From: Gammaproteobacteria bacterium
GTDB taxonomy: Bacteria > Pseudomonadota > Gammaproteobacteria > Burkholderiales > Burkholderiaceae_B
Direction: 5' to 3'
DNA: 49,737 nucleotides
NCBI GenBank assembly: GCA_030832095.1
Contig: JAURJT010000037.1
Span: 1 to 49,737 of the forward strand
The notes under the pieces are model-generated. The model worked only from the letters and a program-made list of their open reading frames with translations, did no database searches and had not been told where the DNA came from. Shown here in pieces: positions 45,036-49,737 of this stretch (positions are counted from its first letter, which is position 1; every line of letters starts with the position of its first letter). The translations under genes and the position numbers were made by a program.

Positions 45036-46028
45036 ATGACTCAGACACCCGCACCTTTAATCGATCGCTTCGGACGAAGCATTGAATATCTGCGCTTGTC
45101 AGTGACTGATCGCTGTGACATGAAGTGCACTTACTGTCTACCCAAAAGCTTCAAAGGCTACCAAGAACCAAAAAACTGGCTGACCTTCGATGAAATCGAA
45201 CGTGTCGTCGGGGCGTTCGCCCGTTTGGGCACCTCGCGGGTACGCCTCACAGGCGGTGAACCACTCCTGCGTCGCAATTTGCCACAATTGGCGGCACGCA
45301 TCAGCGCACTGCCTGGCATTCGCGATTTATCGCTATCCACCAACGGCACCCAATTACCTAAACACGCCGAGGCGCTGCGCGCAGCGGGCGTGTCACGTTT
45401 GAATATCAGTCTGGATAGTCTGACGCGCGAGTGCGTCACCCATATCACTGGTCGCGATTCGATTGACGATGTCATGGAGGGCCTCGCCGCCGCTGAAGCC
45501 GCAGGGTTCTCTCCAATCAAACTGAATATGGTCGTGATGCCTGGCGTCAACGAGCACGAAGTTGAAGCCATGACCGAGTTCTGTATCAATCGCGGCTTTA
45601 TTTTGCGCTTGATTGAAACCATGCCGATGGGCAGCACTGGCCTGAAATCTAGCTACGCCCCGTTAGGGCCGATTCTTGATCGTCTACGCGAACGTTTTGA
45701 TCTGATCCCTGAGATCAAAGAAATGGGCGGCGGGCCCGCACGCTACTGGCGCACCAAAGACGGTCGCGGTCAGATTGGTTTGATTACTCCCATCAGTCAA
45801 CACTTCTGTGCCACCTGTAATCGCGTGCGTCTGTCGGTTGATGGCACGCTTTACTTATGCCTAGGCCAAGAAGAAAAACTCGAACTGCGCCCACTGCTAC
45901 GTGCGGGCGTGAGCGACGAAGAGCTTGAGCAAGCCTTGCGTGAGGCAATCGAACTGAAACCCGAGCGTCATGAGTTTCGCGAAGCGCCCACCAAGATCAT
46001 TCGCTTTATGTCGCAAACTGGCGGCTAA
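45036..46028 (+). CDS. moaA: GTP 3',8-cyclase MoaA
   Basis: A 330-residue radical SAM enzyme catalysing the first step of molybdenum cofactor synthesis, converting GTP to 3',8-cyclo-GTP. The SAM-cluster ligands are C27, C31 and C34 (DRCDMKCTYC). The second cluster's ligands lie in FCATCNRVRLSVDGTLYLCLG near residues 262-280. RVRLTGGEPLLRR and STNGTQL are the GGE and adenosyl-binding segments. The C-terminal double glycine (QTGG) needed for activity is present. It opens a run of cofactor genes, moaA-moeA-moaD-moaE-mobA-moaC, on the plus strand. Confidence 0.97.
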   Translation: MTQTPAPLIDRFGRSIEYLRLSVTDRCDMKCTYCLPKSFKGYQEPKNWLTFDEIERVVGAFARLGTSRVRLTGGEPLLRRNLPQLAARISALPGIRDLSLSTNGTQLPKHAEALRAAGVSRLNISLDSLTRECVTHITGRDSIDDVMEGLAAAEAAGFSPIKLNMVVMPGVNEHEVEAMTEFCINRGFILRLIETMPMGSTGLKSSYAPLGPILDRLRERFDLIPEIKEMGGGPARYWRTKDGRGQIGLITPISQHFCATCNRVRLSVDGTLYLCLGQEEKLELRPLLRAGVSDEELEQALREAIELKPERHEFREAPTKIIRFMSQTGG

Positions 46029-46084
46029 ACGTACCCCGCGAGTCACCGTACACTAGCGGGACTCGTCACCGTGTGTCTTGAGTT

Positions 46085-47308
46085 ATGAAACCCAGAGCTA
46101 ATCTACTGAACTTTGAAGAGGCGCGCGAGCGTCTGTTAACTGCCGCATCGCCTTTAACAAGCATCGAAACCCTGCCTCTGCTGCAGGCGCAAGGCCGAGT
46201 ACTTGCGCAGGCTGTGACCTCGCCCTTGAATGTACCCGGCTTTGATAATTCAGCGATGGATGGCTATGCCTTGCACGTTGCCGATCTCAACGCCCTACCC
46301 GATGCGTTCGCGGTGGTGCAACGCATCGCTGCAGGGCAAACCGGCATCCCCCTAGCGCCCAACACTGCCGCGCGCATTTTTACCGGCGCGCCGATCCCTG
46401 AGGGTACCAATGTTGTCGTACCGCAAGAAAACACCCAAGACGAAAATGGCGCGATCAAACTGACCCAACCGATTCGGTTGCATCAGCATATTCGTCGCAA
46501 AGGTGAAGACATCACGCTAGGCGGCCCTGTGCTACCTGCTGGACAGCGCTTGGGTGCGCAACACCTTGCCATGCTCGCCTCGATCGGCGTCGCAAGTGTG
46601 TCAGTGTTTGCCTGGCTAAAAGTAGGTGTATTTTTTACTGGTGACGAACTGACCGAGCCTGGCCAGCCCTTGGCACCTGGTGCAATCTATAACAGCAATC
46701 GTTACGCCATCAATGGTCTGCTCAAGCAACTTGGCTGTGCCATCGCCGATTACGGCATTGTGCGGGACTCTGCTCAGGCAACGCGTGAGGCGTTGCAACG
46801 CGCGGCCTCTGAGAACGATGTGATCATTACCTGTGGTGGCGTCTCCGTTGGCGAAGAAGATCACGTGAAGGGTGCGGTGCAGGCCCTGGGTTCGCTTGAT
46901 CTCTGGCAAATTTCAATGAAACCAGGCAAACCGTTGGCGTACGGCAAGGTCGGCGCTGCAGACTTTATCGGCCTGCCCGGCAACCCTGTCAGCTCCTTCG
47001 TGACTTTTTTATTAATGGCTCGCCCTTTTTTGCTCAAACGTATGGGCGCACAAGAGGCCCCACTGCGCTACCTCACCGCAACGGCCGACTTTAACTGGCC
47101 ACGCCCAGACAAGCGTCGTGAATTTTTGCGTGTCAAACTCGAGCAAGATGCGAGTGGCCAGCAGGCCTTACAACTGTGGCCTAATCAGGGCTCAGGTGTC
47201 ATGAGTAGCTTGGCCTGGGCCGATGGCCTGGTTGATCTCGCCCCCGAAACGGTCATCACCAAAGGCGATAAAGTGCGGTATCTTTCGTTGTCTGAACTCT
47301 TACATTAA
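46085..47308 (+). CDS. moeA: Molybdopterin molybdenumtransferase MoeA
   Basis: A 407-residue MoeA, inserting molybdenum into adenylylated molybdopterin. N-terminal NVPGFDNSAMDGYALH is diagnostic; FTGDELTEPGQPLAPGAIYNSN opens the MogA-like domain, with TCGGVSVGEEDHVKGA and KPGKPLAYGKVGAADFIGLPGNPVSS following. A C-terminal beta-barrel domain (about residues 330-407) ends the protein. It lies 56 bp after moaA; moaD follows after 9 bp. Confidence 0.96.
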   Translation: MKPRANLLNFEEARERLLTAASPLTSIETLPLLQAQGRVLAQAVTSPLNVPGFDNSAMDGYALHVADLNALPDAFAVVQRIAAGQTGIPLAPNTAARIFTGAPIPEGTNVVVPQENTQDENGAIKLTQPIRLHQHIRRKGEDITLGGPVLPAGQRLGAQHLAMLASIGVASVSVFAWLKVGVFFTGDELTEPGQPLAPGAIYNSNRYAINGLLKQLGCAIADYGIVRDSAQATREALQRAASENDVIITCGGVSVGEEDHVKGAVQALGSLDLWQISMKPGKPLAYGKVGAADFIGLPGNPVSSFVTFLLMARPFLLKRMGAQEAPLRYLTATADFNWPRPDKRREFLRVKLEQDASGQQALQLWPNQGSGVMSSLAWADGLVDLAPETVITKGDKVRYLSLSELLH

Positions 47309-47317
47309 TCCGCCACC

Positions 47318-47575
47318 ATGCACTTAAAGGTTTTGTACTTTGCCCAATTACGCGAAAAATTCGGCCTCGCTGAAGAGTCTGTACAAGCACCTGAAGGCGT
47401 GCGTACCATCGCCGATCTGATGCAACACCTAGGCGCGCGCGGTGGCGTGTGGCAAGACACACTAGGTGGTCAGTATGCATTTAGAGTGGCAATGAACCAA
47501 GAGATGGTGTCGCAACAGACTGCGCTGGTTGAGGGCGCTGAGGTTGCGATTTTTAGACCAGTGACGGGTGGCTGA
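47318..47575 (+). CDS. moaD: Molybdopterin synthase sulfur carrier subunit MoaD
   Basis: An 85-residue beta-grasp protein that carries the thiocarboxylate sulfur for the dithiolene of molybdopterin. It starts MHLKVLYFAQLREKFGLAEE, the usual N-terminus, has VNQE-like AMNQEMV, and ends EVAIFRPVTGG with the required terminal double glycine. It lies 9 bp after moeA and 3 bp before moaE, its partner subunit. Confidence 0.95.
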   Translation: MHLKVLYFAQLREKFGLAEESVQAPEGVRTIADLMQHLGARGGVWQDTLGGQYAFRVAMNQEMVSQQTALVEGAEVAIFRPVTGG

Positions 47576-47578
47576 ATC

Positions 47579-48058
47579 ATGAGCGCCCGTTTGTCTGTCG
47601 CTGTGCAAAATGAAGACTTTGACCTGCGTCACGAACACCAACAGCTTGTGCAACGCGATCATGGCGTTGGCGCCGTCGTGGCCTTCATTGGTATGGTGCG
47701 CGATCTGAATCTGGCCGACGATGTGGTGGCCCTTGAGCTTGAGCACTACCCCGGCATGACCGAAAAATCGTTGATGAACATTGTGCAGCAAGCCGAAAGT
47801 CGCTGGTCACTACAAGCTGCGCGTGTGGTGCATCGCGTCGGCAAGATGTACCCAGGCGATCAAATTGTGCTGGTACTCACGGCCAGTGCACACCGCGGTG
47901 ACGCCTACGAGGCCAACACGTTCATCATGGACTATTTGAAAACCGAAGCGCCCTTTTGGAAAAAAGAATGGACTCCCGAGGGCCCGCGCTGGATTGAAGC
48001 GCGCGACAGTGACGATCACGCTGCCGCGCGTTGGAGTAAACAACACCCCACTCCTTAA
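47579..48058 (+). CDS. moaE: Molybdopterin synthase catalytic subunit MoaE
   Basis: A 159-residue MoaE, converting cyclic pyranopterin monophosphate to molybdopterin with MoaD as sulfur donor. Family segments are GAVVAFIGMVRDLN, LELEHYPGMTEKSL, HRVGKMYPGDQIVLVLTASA with HRGDAYEA, and the catalytic-lysine region DYLKTEAPFWKKEW. Adjacent to moaD by three bases. A 124-bp gap without a gene separates it from mobA. Confidence 0.96.
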   Translation: MSARLSVAVQNEDFDLRHEHQQLVQRDHGVGAVVAFIGMVRDLNLADDVVALELEHYPGMTEKSLMNIVQQAESRWSLQAARVVHRVGKMYPGDQIVLVLTASAHRGDAYEANTFIMDYLKTEAPFWKKEWTPEGPRWIEARDSDDHAAARWSKQHPTP

Positions 48059-48182
48059 ATGCATAATCAGCGCATGACGCTTTCTGCAGCAAAGTCCGCT
48101 CGTAACGCGTAAAGCAGCAATATTCCCAAGCACCTTCAAGCAGTCAGATTTTCGAATAACTCTACCGCGATCCAAGTGAAGC

Positions 48183-48818
48183 ATGATGAGCGAACCTAGT
48201 CACACTGAACAGAAAACTGTTGGCACACCGTACGACGCACTCATCCTTGCCGGCGGCAGAGGTAGCCGCCTTGAGGGGCGCGACAAAGGCTGGGTCATGC
48301 ACCAAGGGCTGCCGTTAATCGAGCATGCCTTGGCTTGCCTTGCTGCACAGACGACCATCCCAACGCGTGTGCTGATTAGTGCCAATCGCAATATCGACGC
48401 CTACAAACAAACTGGGCGTACTGTCGTGACTGACGAGCGTGAAAATTTTGCCGGCCCGCTCGCAGGTGTTGAAGCTGGGCTCATGCGCTGCAAAAGAAAC
48501 AACTTATTAGTCATACCCTGCGACACGCCTTTATTACCACCTGATCTCTACGAACGCCTTGAACGAGCATTAACTGAAAACTCGAGCGCCCTTGCCGCCT
48601 ATGCAGTCACCCACGACGGCCCGCAGCCTCTCTGTTGTCTACTGCGCCCTGCTGCCGCGGGCTGGCTAGCAAAATATCTCGATGAACAAAAAGCCTCTGC
48701 AATTAAATGGCTCGAGCAATTAGGCGCGCAAGCCGTTCACTTTGAAAACGCAGAGGCATTTAGTAACCTCAACACAATGGAGATGTTTCAATCTCTAAAA
48801 ACAAAAGGTCAGGCATGA
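48183..48818 (+). CDS. mobA: Molybdenum cofactor guanylyltransferase
   Basis: A 211-residue MobA, transferring GMP to Mo-molybdopterin to form the bis-MGD cofactor used by DMSO-reductase-family enzymes. The GTP-binding start is LILAGGRGSRLEGRDKGWV; LPLIEHAL, NFAGPLAGVEAGLM and VIPCDTPLLPPDLYERLE follow in order. Two adjacent ATGs (48183 and 48186) are possible starts, neither with a strong ribosome site. Its TGA overlaps an ATG (ATGA at 48815-48818) that opens the short duplicated cistron before moaC. Confidence 0.95.
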   Translation: MMSEPSHTEQKTVGTPYDALILAGGRGSRLEGRDKGWVMHQGLPLIEHALACLAAQTTIPTRVLISANRNIDAYKQTGRTVVTDERENFAGPLAGVEAGLMRCKRNNLLVIPCDTPLLPPDLYERLERALTENSSALAAYAVTHDGPQPLCCLLRPAAAGWLAKYLDEQKASAIKWLEQLGAQAVHFENAEAFSNLNTMEMFQSLKTKGQA

Positions 48819-48888
48819 CAGCAAACCTCTCTCATTTTGACGCGGCAGGTCAAGCATGACAGCAGACCTCACTCACTTTGATGCAGCA
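48807..48888 (+). repeat. 41-bp tandem duplication at the mobA/moaC junction
   Basis: Positions 48807-48847 and 48848-48888 are two copies of a 41-bp unit, differing at six places by my reading. Each contains the end GG-T-CA-GCATGA and the first 11 codons of moaC. Three of the five differences inside the codons are silent (His, Asp, Ala) and two change residues conservatively (Asn/Asp, Ser/Thr). GGGCAAGCC directly after copy 2 resembles the unit start GGTCAAGC, a likely site of slippage. Confidence 0.85.
48815..48859 (+). CDS. 14-codon cistron between mobA and moaC (duplicated moaC start)
   Basis: The ATG inside the mobA stop (ATGA at 48815) opens a frame encoding [14 protein letters not shown] and ends at TGA 48857-48859, which itself overlaps the moaC ATG (ATGA at 48856). 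The peptide repeats the first residues of MoaC ([14 protein letters not shown]). The unit length of 41 bp is not a multiple of three, so the duplicate cannot be read through into moaC. It may act only as a coupling relay from mobA to moaC, or be translated without function. Confidence 0.5.
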   Translation: MTANLSHFDAAGQA

Positions 48889-49335
48889 GGGCAAGCCCAC
48901 ATGGTTGATGTCTCAACCAAAGCCGAAACGCATCGCCGCGCTTTAGCCCAAGGCCGTATCACCATGCTGCCAGCCACCTTTGCCAAGTTAGCAGCAGGCA
49001 ATGCAGCCAAGGGCGATGTGTTAGGCGTAGCTCGCTTGGCGGGCATCATGGGCGCCAAGCAAACAGGCTCGCTCATCCCGCTGTGTCATCCGATTCCGTT
49101 GACGCGCGTCACTGTAGAGTTTTTCAGCGATGTCACAAGCTCTTCTGTCACCTGCACGGCCACGGCCGAAACCGTCGGACGCACCGGCGTCGAAATGGAA
49201 GCCCTCACCGCAGCCACCATCAGCCTACTCACCATCTATGACATGTTGAAGGCGGTTGATCGTGGCATGGTGATCGACGCCGTCAAGCTGCTTGAAAAGC
49301 ATGGGGGTAAGTCGGGTAGTTGGGTGGCGGAGTAG
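48856..49335 (+). CDS. moaC: Cyclic pyranopterin monophosphate synthase MoaC
   Basis: A 159-residue MoaC, which with MoaA makes cyclic pyranopterin monophosphate. Its landmarks are [20 protein letters not shown] at the N-terminus, [20 protein letters not shown] in the centre with active-site His, and [20 protein letters not shown] and [11 protein letters not shown] toward the end with the catalytic Asp/Lys. The start is the second of two duplicated ATGs; the first (48815) is closed by a TGA after 14 codons. It ends the run of cofactor genes. Confidence 0.97.
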   Translation: MTADLTHFDAAGQAHMVDVSTKAETHRRALAQGRITMLPATFAKLAAGNAAKGDVLGVARLAGIMGAKQTGSLIPLCHPIPLTRVTVEFFSDVTSSSVTCTATAETVGRTGVEMEALTAATISLLTIYDMLKAVDRGMVIDAVKLLEKHGGKSGSWVAE

Positions 49336-49423
49336 TAGTCACTAACTTTTGACGCCGATTGCACTCAATAGCGACCGAACAAAAACGACCTTGTCCTAAT
49401 TCTGTCCCACTGAGGATAGAAAA

Positions 49424-49642
49424 ATGGCTACTTTACGTAACCGCAGCGGTAAATGGCAGGCTCGGGTTGTTCGCAAGGGTCACATACCTGTGACCAAGAC
49501 CTTTCTGGCCAAACAAGACGCTGAGCGTTGGGCAAGGCAAGTTGAATCGGCAATGGTCAAAGTAGAACAAACGGTCGGCATTCGCAGACCCGCTGCGATG
49601 GCTCAGGTATCTAAGTTTTTACGGGTGAGTCAGGAGGTTTAG
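49424..49642 (+). pseudogene. N-terminal fragment of a tyrosine integrase
   Basis: A 72-residue frame with a GAGGA ribosome site. MATLRNRSGKWQARVVRKGH followed by IPVTKTFLAKQDAERWARQVE is the arm-type DNA-binding domain of phage-like tyrosine recombinases. After about residue 50 the sequence (VGIRRPAAMAQVSKFLRVSQ) no longer follows the family, and the core-binding and catalytic domains are missing; a full protein would be about 320-400 residues. It is probably the remnant of a lost element or could be a small stand-alone DNA-binding protein. Nothing recognisable follows to the end of the window. Confidence 0.6.
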
Positions 49643-49737
49643 CCAATACTCGCAACGGCACACAAATAATGCAAATACTGATTGACGCCAATCGAGTAGC
49701 GGACTTATAAACATAAGGCATTCTTAAAATGCACTAA

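Noticed and set aside
46029..46084. Stem CCCGC/GCGGG with repeated GTCACCGT between moaA and moeA as a regulatory element
   Set aside because: Arms of 5 bp around a 16-base loop are weak, and the 56-bp spacing is ordinary for adjacent operon genes.
1..49737. CRISPR arrays, complete insertion sequences, complete prophage or rRNA genes
   Set aside because: No regularly spaced repeats, transposase genes, phage structural genes or rRNA segments were recognised in any part of the window.

Overview
The window reads as a chromosomal segment of a free-living betaproteobacterium of the order Burkholderiales, most like the Alcaligenaceae/Bordetella group. This is inferred from gene content and protein resemblance, not from a database search. 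The pointers are two Bug/TctC-type solute receptors, an OmpR regulator resembling Bordetella RisA, a 14-gene nuo operon with a DUF2818 gene after nuoN, and the order tpiA - secG - tRNA-Leu - (porin) - nuoA-N. Most of the window is well-packed core genome with short or overlapping gene junctions.

Layout. 1-5.3 kb: the start of a secreted binding protein cut by the window edge, a DUF3300 protein, a Bug receptor and a divergent aconitase, all on the minus strand. 5.6-12.3 kb: an orphan OmpR-type regulator convergent with ispDF (MEP isoprenoid pathway), then mfd (transcription-coupled repair) and serB (serine synthesis). 12.3-27.35 kb: the complete complex I operon nuoABCDEFGHIJKLMN plus DUF2818, minus strand. 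27.5-34.1 kb: a general porin with a hairpin-rich 3' end, a hotdog thioesterase, a second Bug receptor, a UspA-type stress protein with a perfect FNR-type box upstream, tRNA-Leu(GAG), secG, tpiA, a quinone oxidoreductase and tRNA-Ser(TGA). 34.2-37 kb: an overlapping DUF2868/DUF3482 pair (membrane protein plus predicted GTPase).

37-42.3 kb looks like accessory DNA. It holds a fused remnant of a HEPN-MNT toxin-antitoxin module, a TRAP transporter operon (dctPQM) coupled to a CitE-like lyase, an orphan BrnA-type antitoxin whose start codon lies in an 11-bp-arm inverted repeat, and an apparently intact ParE-type toxin with a PaaA2-like antitoxin. 42.3-49.3 kb is a molybdenum block: modABC (molybdate import, minus strand) divergent from moaA-moeA-moaD-moaE-mobA-moaC (cofactor synthesis, plus strand). 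The window ends in an integrase N-terminal fragment.

The most unusual items are a 41-bp tandem duplication at the mobA/moaC junction that creates a 14-codon cistron joined by ATGA overlaps on both sides, the HEPN-MNT remnant, the BrnA operator/promoter arrangement, the divergent aconitase with a changed active-site segment, and the FNR-type box at uspA. No CRISPR array, complete prophage, complete insertion sequence or clearly new multi-gene defence system was seen.
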